From Ligustrum vulgare (lineage: Eukaryota; Streptophyta; Magnoliopsida; Lamiales; Oleaceae), in contig OY743186.1 of NCBI GenBank assembly GCA_963555705.1, positions 36,567,241 through 36,631,240 on the forward strand: DNA of 64,000 nucleotides, read 5' to 3'. Below the pieces are notes generated by a model, which worked only from the letters and a program-made list of their open reading frames with translations, was not told where the DNA came from and did not search any database. This document shows positions 1 to 11,100 of the stretch, one piece after another (the stretch's first letter is position 1; every line of letters starts with the position of its first letter). The position numbers and the translations under genes were made by a program.

Positions 1-119
1 TCACAAAAAGTTAATTAGGAACATGAGACATTGATAAAATGTTGCTATTTCATACTGGTTTGTAGACAATAATTCCAAGTAATGGAGTCTCCATAGGCTC
101 TTGAACGTTAGTTAGTGTC

Positions 120-475
120 TCAAATATTTGAGAATGCTAGTTGAAAATTATGATCACGAGTTCCTCGTCAAATATGGTAGGACCATCATAAGTATTGACG
201 AGTTCCTCGTCAAATATTGGATGACCATCATAAGTACCATAATCATCAAATTCGTCGCACTGTTCGACGGGTGCGATGTGATTGATCTCAATTTGTTAAT
301 TTGGTGGGTTTTGTGAGGTTCATAGAGCTTGGAGCTCGATTAACACCCTTAGTAAGGTAGCATGAACTTGATCGAACTTTGACTCGTGACAAGCTAAAAT
401 TTTATCGACTTTATTCCCAAATTCAACATTTATTTTACCTCGAGCATCCATGGGGGGATGGCACCGATACCAAGC
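120..475 (-). mobile_element. Decayed Ty3/gypsy gag leader remnant
   Basis: On the minus strand an ATG at 449-451 opens a 43-codon frame ending near 320. Its product contains a stretch like HESKFDQVHATLLRVLIELQ, which resembles the N-terminal region of many plant gypsy Gag proteins. Beyond the stop, 128-320 keeps repeats of an acidic spacer (IFDEELV-like), also typical of such Gag-Pol linkers. Just upstream on the minus strand, about 461-474, is a degenerate version of the TGGTATCAGAGC primer site. Short, stopped and divergent, so a fossil. The family call rests on remembered similarity only. Confidence 0.4.
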
Positions 476-575
476 GATAAGGAATTAATTTGAATTTGAA
501 AGGAAAATAAGAATAAGAAGAAAAAAGACATGTTACTTTGGCAAAACAATTCTTCCTTTTCTTCCACATACACAC

Positions 576-597
576 ATATATATATATATATATATAT
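576..597. repeat. AT dinucleotide microsatellite
   Basis: About eleven AT units. It lies just left of a TATA-like sequence on the minus strand (reverse of ctatttatagcc, about 606-617), which may belong to the decayed LTR of the gypsy remnant. Confidence 0.7.
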
Positions 598-849
598 GTT
601 GGGGCTATTTATAGCCTTTACACTTGACTCTCAAGCAAGATAACTGACTAAGCTAGAAAAAGGAAGATCAAACGCGCTAACGAAACAATAAAATTATAAA
701 ATCATGACTGTTATCACTTATCATCAGTCAACTAAATGCAATAATCAAAGAAAATGAAAAACAACCCTAATGTTTAATTTATTTGACTGCAACTAACTTA
801 ACTCAGCCCAACTAATTCACATTTGCATGGCTTGGATATTTTGCCGTAT

Positions 850-2266
850 CACTAGGCAGTCGGTGATATCGGAAGTGTCTAGGCAACTAGCAGTGATTCT
901 GGTTTTGGGTGTGGGTTAGGTAAAAAATATGATTTTTATTTCTATTTTCTAATTTAATTATTTTAATTGTTTAATGTGGTAAATGGAAATTTACCATTTT
1001 TCCTTTCTCGTTTTATTTTTTTGTGGGACGTCAAGAATACCCGTCACTTGAAGCCTGTGGTTGATAATGTGAAAAATCTTGATTTTTATAGTTTTTTAAT
1101 TTTTAATTTTTTTTTATGGATATGTTGTTTAGAAATATTTGAAAAGTTAAAAATTATAGTCTTGACTAAGAATTGATGGTTGAGATTGAGTTTGAAAAAT
1201 TGTGGTGAAATTTTTAACTTTAACAAATAAGCTCTTAATGGAGTATTTTATTAAAAATGGATGAAAATTACGTTTTTGAGCAATAAAAGGTGGAATCGAT
1301 GGTAAATATGTCAAAATTTGAAAGGTATGAACGTTTCATACAATAAAAGTGGTTTTGAAAAAATGTGCATGATTGTTTGGAGAAATGTGATGTTTATAAA
1401 TAAGTTTATTAAACACACAAAAATCTATCTATATTATCAGTCTTACTTTTCAACTTGAACTAGTACCAAAGAGCATAAACTGACAAGTATTTATATGACG
1501 ATGAATTAGTGTGGACTCTGATTTTGTGATGAAACGTAAATCGAATACAACCCTGTAATGAAAAAACCCGTTCGTCACCCTTACGCACAAGTCACCCCTG
1601 AAAACAACATTTTTTTTAACAAAAAAATTGAACGGTTTCGATCGATATGTCTATTTGGCTCAACTAAGAAGTTAGATAAAATTTAAGTTGAAGTTAATCA
1701 TGTATTTTATCAGCTCCATAACTTTCAAATCATAACATTTGTCAATTTTTATCAAAATTTAAAAATAAATAAAAAATTGATATTTTATTTAAACCAAATA
1801 TTTGCATAATGAAATGTCGGGAATCAATTGCTGCATTAACTTGCTAATCAAATACGTCTATTTTTTTTATTTTTTTTTAATGAAGACTGCAATCCTTTTC
1901 AACTTGAATAGAAACTAATTCTCCATTTGGAAAACTTGTAACGTATATGATCAAACTAGTTTTAAACTACATATATTTTTCTTAAATCACCTTTAATTAC
2001 ATATTTTATCTCGAAAATATCACATTATTTATGTATAAATAAAAGCTTTTACCAAATACAACTATGACGGTCGAATGAGAATTTTATAATTGGACGGTTT
2101 TAGTAGTTAAAGATTGATTTTACAAGTATAACGAAAGTCGAGGACTAATTACAATAAACTAACGTGCTACTTACCAACGGTGCAAATGTTCCTATTTGAT
2201 ACCCAACTGTACATATCTTTCTCTTCATCTACCTATACTCACAACAGTTATACACATATATTTCTA
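850..2266. other. Intergenic AT-rich DNA, no gene seen
   Basis: No open frame with recognisable protein similarity and no splice-linked exons were found on either strand. About 1955-2065 resembles the dispersed small MITE family seen elsewhere in the window (core resembling TTTTAACCACACA and TTTTACCTCGAAAA). Confidence 0.5.
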
Positions 2267-2270
2267 CGGA

Positions 2271-2420
2271 AATGATATGTTCCCAAACATATTCCATTCC
2301 CACAAGCTCTTATATATTTCATTTCCACAAGCTCCTTACTGGTTGATGGTCAGCGAGGCCCACCTCACCAATCAATCAAATTAGTTGTGGAAATGGAATA
2401 TGTTCAAGGAACATATCATT
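2271..2420. repeat. Inverted-repeat element (small MITE-like hairpin)
   Basis: The arm at 2271-2305 (starting AATGATATGTTCCC) is repeated in inverted orientation at 2385-2420 (ending GGAACATATCATT), with a few mismatches and an approximately 80 bp loop. Two near-copies of CCACAAGCTC lie in the left arm and loop. No clear target duplication was seen. Confidence 0.55.
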
Positions 2421-3480
2421 CTTGTATATTTGTATGTGTGATTAAACTGATTTATCCATGATTTTAATGTAAAGGTTAGTGGTTGAAAATTGAGGATAGA
2501 AAATGGTTTGTGAAGTGTAGTTTATTCTTGTTTACCGTACACAAGCTAATTCTCTCTCGTTAAGCAGACGACCTCAAAGGAGGAAAAAAATTACGAGAGT
2601 CTGAACCATAGTTTTATTTTTCTCTCGATCTAGGCAGAAACAGAAACCTAGTTTAGGACTTGTTTTTAGATTTTTTGTACCGAAATCCGGGGCGATATTA
2701 TGGATAGTTTGAGGTTTTAAATATTTTGCTGTAGGAGAAAAGGGCAGGGGTGTTTTTGTTTTCATGTATGTATATTGAATTTCACTGGATTTAGGAATGG
2801 GTTTGGATTGAGAACCAGACTGCGAATTAGCTTTCAGTTATAATCTTTAGGGTTAAATACACAAATATATAACTTCTAAAGGTCTATTTTTATATAACAG
2901 GTATTTCAAAACATATTTTAACAATATCTAAACTTATTTTCAAAATCAAGTATTTTATCCTACATATAAGTTGAAGATCCGCTTTCGAAGCACAAAGCTA
3001 TATGAGAGAGCAATAAAAAGAGCGCCCCAAAGATAGTTCATCATGTCATCGGAGAAGAAGAAGAGAGGAGTACGATGGGAGACTGGGAGCTAAGGTCTTG
3101 GGGGGAAGTGGTATCAGAAGAGGACGTAGTTGCGGAGCTATTATTGGTGGAGATAGTGAGGGGTGACGTTGGTGGCGACGGTGGAGGTGGTTGTCAAGCC
3201 ATTGATGGATAAGGTGAAAAGAACTGATTTCTTATGAATGGAGGTAGAAGGTGGTGATCATTGTTTGAGCCCCATTTTTGGAAGTGATCAAATCTTCTAG
3301 TTCTTCTTCTTTTTGGAATTCCAAATAAAGAGAGTTAAAGTTTGAAGTATATAATAAAAAAGAAGTTCTATAATCAAAATATTCTAGAAGTACTGTTATT
3401 CAAAACAGATCAAAGCCAAACATGAATTCAAGGAAGAAGAAGAGAACGTGTTGACACGGGTGAATTCAAGGAAAAAGAAG
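2421..3480. other. Intergenic, no confident gene
   Basis: About 3040-3200 is less AT-rich and could encode a short Gly/Val-rich peptide after an ATG, but its frame closes quickly and resembles nothing I know. A short direct repeat of a GAATTCAAGGA-type motif occurs near 3423 and 3463. Confidence 0.4.
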
Positions 3481-3502
3481 AGTGTCTCACGGAAAAATAT
3501 AA

Positions 3503-3546
3503 CCCCATATATGGGGATTTATGCTGATATATCCCCATATATGGGG
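3503..3546. promoter_or_regulatory. Twin palindromes containing CArG boxes
   Basis: The 14 bp palindrome CCCCATATATGGGG occurs at 3503-3516 and again at 3533-3546, a 30 bp start-to-start spacing. Its core CCATATATGG fits the MADS-domain CArG consensus CC(A/T)6GG. No gene start lies immediately next to it, so a regulatory role is inference. Confidence 0.35.
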
Positions 3547-3589
3547 ATAAGTGTGGATATCCAATATATCAAAATGTCGTTATATATCT

Positions 3590-4855
3590 TAAACATATGA
3601 CCATTTTTTATTGTAACTTAATTAATTTCTATTGTAGTTAATTATATATTATAAGTCACACAAAATTTCATTTTTTTCTTGTAAAATTAATTGAATTAGT
3701 TATAAATTATAATTTGTAACTTAATTACATTCCACGAAATTGCAACTTGATTATATTTTGTAATTAATTACCATTTGTAATGAATCACAATTGTAACTTA
3801 ATTTCAATGTTGTAACTAATTACAATTGTAACTAATTCTCGAAATTTCATTTTGCTTTTAAAATTAATTAAACTAGCTAAAAATTGTAATTAATTACAAT
3901 CTTTAATGAATTATAATTTTTAATTAATTAAAATTGTAATTTAGTTGTATATTACAAATTTTTTTAAATCATAATCAGATTTTGTAATTTATTACCAGTG
4001 TAACTAATGAATTAGTAAAACGTTAGTGTAATTTGTAATTTGTAATCAGTCACCGACACAATCGTCGTCGTCCGACCACAGTTGAAAATACAATTGTAAT
4101 TTTATTTTAATTTTGTAATTAATTAAAATTATAACTTTATTTTATGATTATCTAGAATTGTAACTAATTATCACCACCACCTAAAATCATCACCACTAAC
4201 CATCACCAATCACCATCACCGTAAACCATTCAAGAACTGCTTAAACTTTAAACTGCAACTAATAGAATGTCAGAAGCATCTTGTTGTTTATCAATTTTCA
4301 CCGTTGATTGCTTCCATGACACTCTTCAAACCAGCATACATAACCAATCATCACTGCACCGTCCACCACTTCTACATGCTTCGTCTTCACCAGAAACTTC
4401 ATAGTTATTAATCCTCTGTCACCACCCCGGATCACCATTGAAAAATTCTCATGGCATAAAAATTATATCCCAACTAATTTAGCTATTTGGAGCCCTCTCA
4501 CGGTCACTGTAATCACTACATCTCACAATCACGGACTCAAATTTCTACCACCATCGCTACAATTTATACTTCACAGGCAACCACAACTCCTGAATTACCT
4601 GTTGCTCCATTGCAATTTGAGGGGAAGTTTGGATGGAAAGGTTCGGCTGCAACCGGTGCTTTCCATCAACAAAAAGGATGTTACGACTTAACAAACATGA
4701 AAGACGTGCGAAATAGAAATATGAATGATTAGGGTTTAATTTATATTTATTTACCTGATTTAATAAATTAGTTTGGAATTAACTGATTTTAAAATTTTAA
4801 ATATAAAATATATGACTAGGCCTAATTAGCCCTAATCTTTACTATTGCTTTGTTA
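3590..4855. repeat. AT-rich interspersed repeat, copy A
   Basis: A long run of variants of TTGTAACTAATTACAATTG is followed by a CACCAC-rich block and an end block CTGATTTTAAA...GGCCTAATTAGCCC. The same order recurs in copy B (22.2-28.4 kb), where two insertions split it. The boundaries are approximate and I could not assign the repeat to a superfamily. The frame from 4487 to 4735 inside it resembles no known protein. Confidence 0.5.
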
Positions 4856-5159
4856 GCTTTTATTTGAATGAGATAATAGATGAAATCAGCTCGAAAATTG
4901 GAGGTTTGACAAATTTGCTATTTGTTTGATTGAATAGCGTAGGATTTCTAGGGCTCAGTTTTGAGGTTCATGGGAAATTGAAGATTTGATTGAGTTTTGG
5001 GGGTATACTTTGTAGAATTGTGTTTTTGCTTGGTTAAATTGTATACTTTGTAGAATTGTGTTTATGCTTGGTCAAATTAGGTTGGTGGAATGGTGTGATT
5101 TGTTCGAGATCTTGTTTTCTTTAGCCCAATAGCAAGAAATTTTAGCTGGGAGTTGCAGA

Positions 5160-8100
5160 ATGAACATACAAAATGAAGATCAAAACTCACAGGACAATGT
5201 TCTTGAAAAGTTGCATGAAGTGCAAAAGTAATTAACTTGCTCTTCTTTAAATGAGTTTGTTAGTTTCATTTTGTGTCATGTTTGTTTGGGCGAAAATTGA
5301 CATACAAGTTATTATGATGTTATAGGAAGCCGAAAATCTCGTACACTAAAAAGTTCCCAATGTTTTTGAGTGATCTTGATATTTGCAAGAAGTTACCAAG
5401 TGGGTTCGACGAATCTATACTAAGGTAAGAACACTTCTTCCTTACCTGTGAGAATTACTATGCCTAGTTAGAATATGGCTTCAAAGAATATTTATCATGT
5501 TATCTTCCTGTTTGGTTGATTTATTGCCTTCCTTTCTTGTTGTTTCTACTTCTATATAAAAGGTACTGTGGCATCTTATGTGTAATTTGTTGAATTTTGT
5601 TGGGTTTTTTGATACCCAATAAATCCGGGCGATGATGTAAAACAGTTGTGGGAATAATATTGACACCTCGATGGATAGTTCGGCTCGATAACAACTCGGG
5701 ATCACTTGAAGTGACTTAATTGGTAGTTGCTCGTGGTCCATTTGGAAGGCCCAATTGTGGTGGTTATGGACATGAACTTTGGAATTGGGCTCGGGTTTTG
5801 GAGTATTGACCCAACTTGTGACCTAGCCCAACATGTTATATATAGCCTTACTTGCCATTGTCTTGAAGAAGAAGTGTAGAGAAGTGGAGAGGTTGTGGGA
5901 TTTGAAATGGGAGAGAGGGAAAAAGAAAGAGCAACCGTTCTTGGAGTTCTAGCTTGGTAGTTCTCCATTGTTGCTCTTATTCTTTTCCTTCCTATATTGG
6001 AGCAACCAAGAGTAGTGGTTGTTGAGTCGAGGTCGGAATCGAGGTGTCGATTTTGGAGAGCTGACTGAGCCCGGAAGTGTATCGAAGACCCAACCACAAT
6101 TTCAACATGGTATCAGAGCTATTGGAGTGATTTTGGGCGAAAAATCTGGTCGAAAGGAGCCAAAACGGAGCAAAAACAAAAATCTGGACAGATTTTTTTT
6201 TAAAAACTGCCAGAACTTCAAACCTGATTTCCGGCCAAACTAGAAGTCGGTTGGAAAATCCAAGACCACCGGTGGACTCAGCATGTCGAGGAGAATGTTC
6301 GACCAAAATTTGAGCAGATTCCGGCGGCTGGAACAGTAGAAAAACTGGGAGAAAGTTTGGGCCGAAACTGTCCGGAAACAGAAATCTGGCAGGACTGAAA
6401 AATGGGGATCCCGGACGATCCACAACTCCGATCGACGATCGGCCACCTCCATATCAACGGGCTTGTCGAGGGGAAGACTCGACTGAAATTTGGCGCCGAT
6501 CCGACGGTTGAAACAGAAGTTATTCACTGGAGAAGAAAATACTGGCGGACTGAAAAACCGTGATTCCGGCCAAACGGGAGCTCCAATCGCGAAAGGGTCA
6601 CCACCGTTGGGTTCGTGACGAGGAGGAGAAGCTTCCCGTGTTTTTTGGCATTTTCCGGTCTCCGGCGACAGGGGCGGTTTCCGGCGGCGGCGGCGGCGGC
6701 GGTCCGGCGAGGCGTTTCCGGACAGAATCTTCAGCTCGACCTGCTAGTCCCGTTTCCGAAGTCCATTTTGCAAAATCAACTCTCGAATTTACGGACTCAG
6801 AAATGTCCGCTCTGGTAAATTGGTTAAAACCTTTATTTATCGCACTAGCAGATCATTGTGTGGGGTGATCGTTAGGATTGGGGGTTGCCATTGCTTGGTA
6901 ACCATTGTCTGTTGCTAGACCTAGGAATTATTTTCTTAATTCGTGCCATATATTCTGTGTGAATTTTGATATATTATTTTCTGTATGGATTTAATATATG
7001 CGCTTTAGATATTTTGTTGCCATTTAGATATGCCTGTGACCTTAGGAAGTATGATTGGCTGAATTCTTTATGATGTGTGCCTATACTTTGCTTGTGGTCA
7101 TTGCATTTGTTACGTGTCGTGTTTGTGCATTTTTTGGGTAAGATGACAACACTTGAGTTTTCTTGATGGCATGGTGATCTAGTTTGGTGGAGCGTGATAT
7201 GGCAAGGTTTTGGGTCTAGCTAGTGCGGTAGGTAAATGTGATATAAGAGCGGGTGGTGTTGGGAGATAGGTGAGGCTTATTGGGAATAAGTGTTCGATGT
7301 AGCTGTATGGGCATCTGTGTGATCCTTTCTGCATATGTGTGATTACTTAATTCGATGCATTGTTTTGTGTAGCATGTGAATTTGTTTGATATGTGTTACT
7401 TTGCATGAATTTGTGTGTAATCAGATTTTACTGTGTGTAATGTGTTGGCATGCATAGTGGGTTTGTGATGCATTAGCAGCGAGTGTGAGTGTGAGTATGT
7501 CTTTTGGTAATGTGTGGAGTAGATGCCTGATAGTGCATTGATGAGATGTGCGGGGGGTGAGTGTGACATTTGAATGTCCTGTAAATCTTCTATCTGTAAA
7601 TCCTGGCCGGGTGGAGTGTTAGAGACACTTAGATCACTTCTATTAGGTGGAGACCCATTATCCCCTTAGTTGAGAGGAGTGATGTATTGATAGAGGAGCA
7701 TCCCATAGATTTAGGATCTATTCTTGTTTACCAGTTAGGCATGTGTGGTGACCAATCTAGTGAGCATATGTGGCGATGTGTGTGATATGTGTTCTCGAGG
7801 AGAGAGATACACGGAATGGGATAGGATAATTGTGTGAGGTCTTTTCATGAGGTCATTTATGCATTGTGGTGTATATGTGTTGGCCGTCGTGTTTGATTAA
7901 CTTGGAGTTAGTCTTATGTTCTTGTGTGAGCATGTTTGAAAAGATCTCTGTATTATCTTATGATTATATCTGTCATCGCATGTTGTATGTTCTTGATTGA
8001 TTACTGTGATTATCTGTCTTCTGCTTGGATATTTTTGACCTTAGTCCTAGCGAGTAAATGGAGCAGGTATGGTGTGTGTTTCGAGTGCGAGATACGAGGT

Positions 8101-11100
8101 AAGGTCTGTGAGTCCAATTTTATTGGATTACCTTGATTGGGCAAGTATAAACATTGTGTTGTTTTTTCTTGCAGGTTAATTGGGTATCAAGGTGGAGATT
8201 TGTTGGGTTTTTTGATACCCAATAAATCCGGGCGATGATGTAAAACAGTTGTGGGAATAATATTGACACCTCGATGGATAGTTCGGCTCGATAACAACTC
8301 GGGATCACTTGAAGTGACTTAATTGGTAGTTGCTCGTGGTCCATTTGGAAGGCCCAATTGTGGTGGTTATGGACATGAACTTTGGAATTGGGCTCGGGTT
8401 TTGGAGTATTGGCCCAACTTGTGACCTAGCCCAACATGTTATATATAGCCTTACTTGCCATTGTCTTGAAGAAGAAGTGTAGAGAAGTGGAGAGGTTGTG
8501 GGATTTGAAATGGGAGAGAGGGAAAAAGAAAGAGCAACCGTTCTTGGAGTTCTAGCTTGGTAGTTCTCCATTGTTGCTCTTATTCTTTTCCTTCCTATAT
8601 TGGAGCAACCAAGAGTAGTGGTTGTTGAGTCGAGGTCGGAATCGAGGTGTCGATTTTGGAGAGCTTACTGAGCCCGGAGGTGTATCGAAGACCCAACCAC
8701 AATTTCAACAAATTTGAAGCAGTGAATTTGAGGATGCCTCGCAAAGCATACAAGATCGACCAAAAAATCCAGGAAGCTTTTCATTGCAGGGCTTCAGACG
8801 CAATGAGTATGGCTCATCACCACCTGCTCGTGGGGATTCTAGTAAATACTTGCAAGGCACTAATGGGAGATGGGAAAGCCATACTGGATGGAGTGACCGA
8901 GACAGTGATTCACAACCTGATAAGGATACAGGTGCACATTAAAACTTCTCTGAAAGCTTGGCGATATACCTAGCTGTATTTCTGCTGCCAATTTGTTTTG
9001 CATAATTGAATAAAAGCATGCAAGTATAAACGTGGAGCTGAGATATATTTACCTCATTCTTTTAGGTTGAACCTTTTCAATTCATATTAGGGCAAGTCAA
9101 TAGCGCCATAGCACGGCATCTTGGAAACATCAAATCAATAATAAAACTTCAAAAATTCAAAGTTCTGGAACTAATCACCTTGGAAGTTGAAAAGAAAGAG
9201 AAGTAGGTCATGGGATTGTTCTTTAATAAGTGAAAAAACAAATTAAGAGCAAGTATATTTACCTTTTCTTTTCCTTTTTTTTTTTTAAAAATTTAATTAC
9301 CATATGAATAGAAAGTACTGAAGTTTATATCATAGAGTAAAATTTATACTAAGATAAATTCTATGCTGATTCCTGAGGATATAAGAACAACCTAGTAACC
9401 TCTTCTTGGTTGTCAAAACTGTAACAACAGAACTTGTTAAACAGTTTACTAACAAAGTATTTGCAGATTGTAAGTAAACAGAAAATATACAGTAAGCTGT
9501 ATATAGTAAGATACTGCAGAAATAATTCGCAGTAAGCAGTAAACAAAATGTTCTTGAGCAGTAAACAAAATGAACGCTGGAGCCGGGGTCTGTGTTCAAC
9601 ACAGTGTCCTTAAAGCAATATTCGCCCTCTCACCGGAGTAACTCGAGCGCTTGCTTCCCAGGATACAGCGGCTGGAACTGCAGCTGTGCAGGCGAACGAA
9701 AAATGTGCTTGAACAGAATCACCAAGACTGGAAGAAGGAATGCAGGAAGCTGGACAGACAAATGCAGAGAGATTTCCGTGGTTGTTGTGTTGTCTAGACT
9801 GAAGGAATTGTTGCTCTATATATAGGCAGGGAGGAGCCTTTGCATTTAGTACTGCAGTTGAATTCTGTATTTACTCCAGACGTTTTGGAGTTACAACTGC
9901 AGTTGAATTCTGCACTTACTCCTGCATTTGAATCTTACACTTACTCCAGGCGTTTTTGGAGTTACAGTTTGAATGGAAATCAATTTGGAGTTATGTTTTA
10001 AATGAAAAATTCAAAACAAAATTCCAAAACGTGGCTTGCACTTTGTGGCCAATTTTTGACTCGTTCGGTCCGACATTCGTGTACGCAGGTCGCGCCCGCA
10101 CACAAGTTCAAGGCTCGAAGGCCAAGTCGGTCCAAGATTTGCACCCCCCCCCCTGCGGGCGCGTAGGCCATGGAGGAGTCTCTATGCAACAAATGGTTAC
10201 ACCTTACAAATTGTTAACCATATATAAATTGGTCCACAAACTCATTTCTATCCTATGTGGGATAACTATTTAAGCATTCCCAACATTTCCACATTTTTCC
10301 ATTTTCCAATGTGGGATGGAACTATTATTTATAGCCTCCACTTATTCCCACTTTTCCATTTCTAACCAATGTGGGATTGTAATCCCTTTTAAGGCTCCTC
10401 TTCAAATCCCAATTTTCAATCAATGTGGGATCAATTTCACATTTACTCAAGTGAAAATCAATTGCCAAATATATTTTCCAACAATCCCCCACATGAATGT
10501 AAATTGATAGAGACACGGAATATTTGGTGATAAAGTTCCACAGTTGAAACCTGCATAGGATAGGTAGGGGTTTCCTTTGAACCTTCCCTTGTGAAAATAC
10601 ATTTACTTTACTAGCTGATCAGTAGACGCGATGTCTTTGAACTGTTCTGCCTTCTGTGTAAACGATGATGTACTTCACACAGGATTCTTCCTAACACATT
10701 TTAGTTCTCATGGGTATGTTCGTTTGTGGCCATGAACATATGCCTGGTTCAGTGAGAGTTGTTAAGAATTAGCCTCATAATTCCCTTCGAAGCGGCCCCA
10801 CTTCTCTCTCACATAGGTGATTTCTTAATCAAGAGTAACCCGCATTACTCCGCTCGGATTTCCGACGCATAAGAATCATTAAAAGCTTATTGCTTATCCT
10901 CTCCTTACGGGCATCACTGTTATTACAGGAATGGACAGAAGATAACCCCCACAATGATCCTATTAAGTATTTGTAATTAGGTTTTCTCATTGAACCTAGA
11001 TCTTGGGATCTCCAGTCAGCTAGGTTGAGTTTCCATTACAATAACTTATTCTTTTAGAGGCTTAAGTCCCATTCCTCTCGATGACTTTGCAACTAACTCT

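Larger units (their letters stand above)
5598..8710 (+). mobile_element. Non-coding LTR retrotransposon (LARD-like) in intron 2
   Basis: Two 510 bp LTRs (5598-6107, 8201-8710) bound a 2.1 kb interior. A 5 bp target duplication AATTT lies at 5593-5597 and 8711-8715. A primer site TGGTATCAGAGC (6108-6119) abuts the 5' LTR, and a purine-rich AAGGTGGAGATT precedes the 3' LTR. The interior encodes no Gag, protease, integrase or reverse transcriptase, so it would need proteins from another element. I count only three differences between the LTRs, which suggests recent insertion. It lies 12 bp upstream of exon 3 of the CBE1-like gene, in the same orientation. Confidence 0.9.

Noticed and set aside
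4487..4735. 81-codon frame in repeat A
   Set aside because: Lies in an interspersed repeat and resembles no protein I know; no splice context.
5481..6097. Minus-strand frames in the LTR repeated at 8120-8571
   Set aside because: Present only because the LTR is duplicated; they do not match any retroelement protein.
6560..6868. 102-codon Gly-rich frame in the LARD-like element
   Set aside because: In the non-coding leader of the element; composition-driven and no domain.
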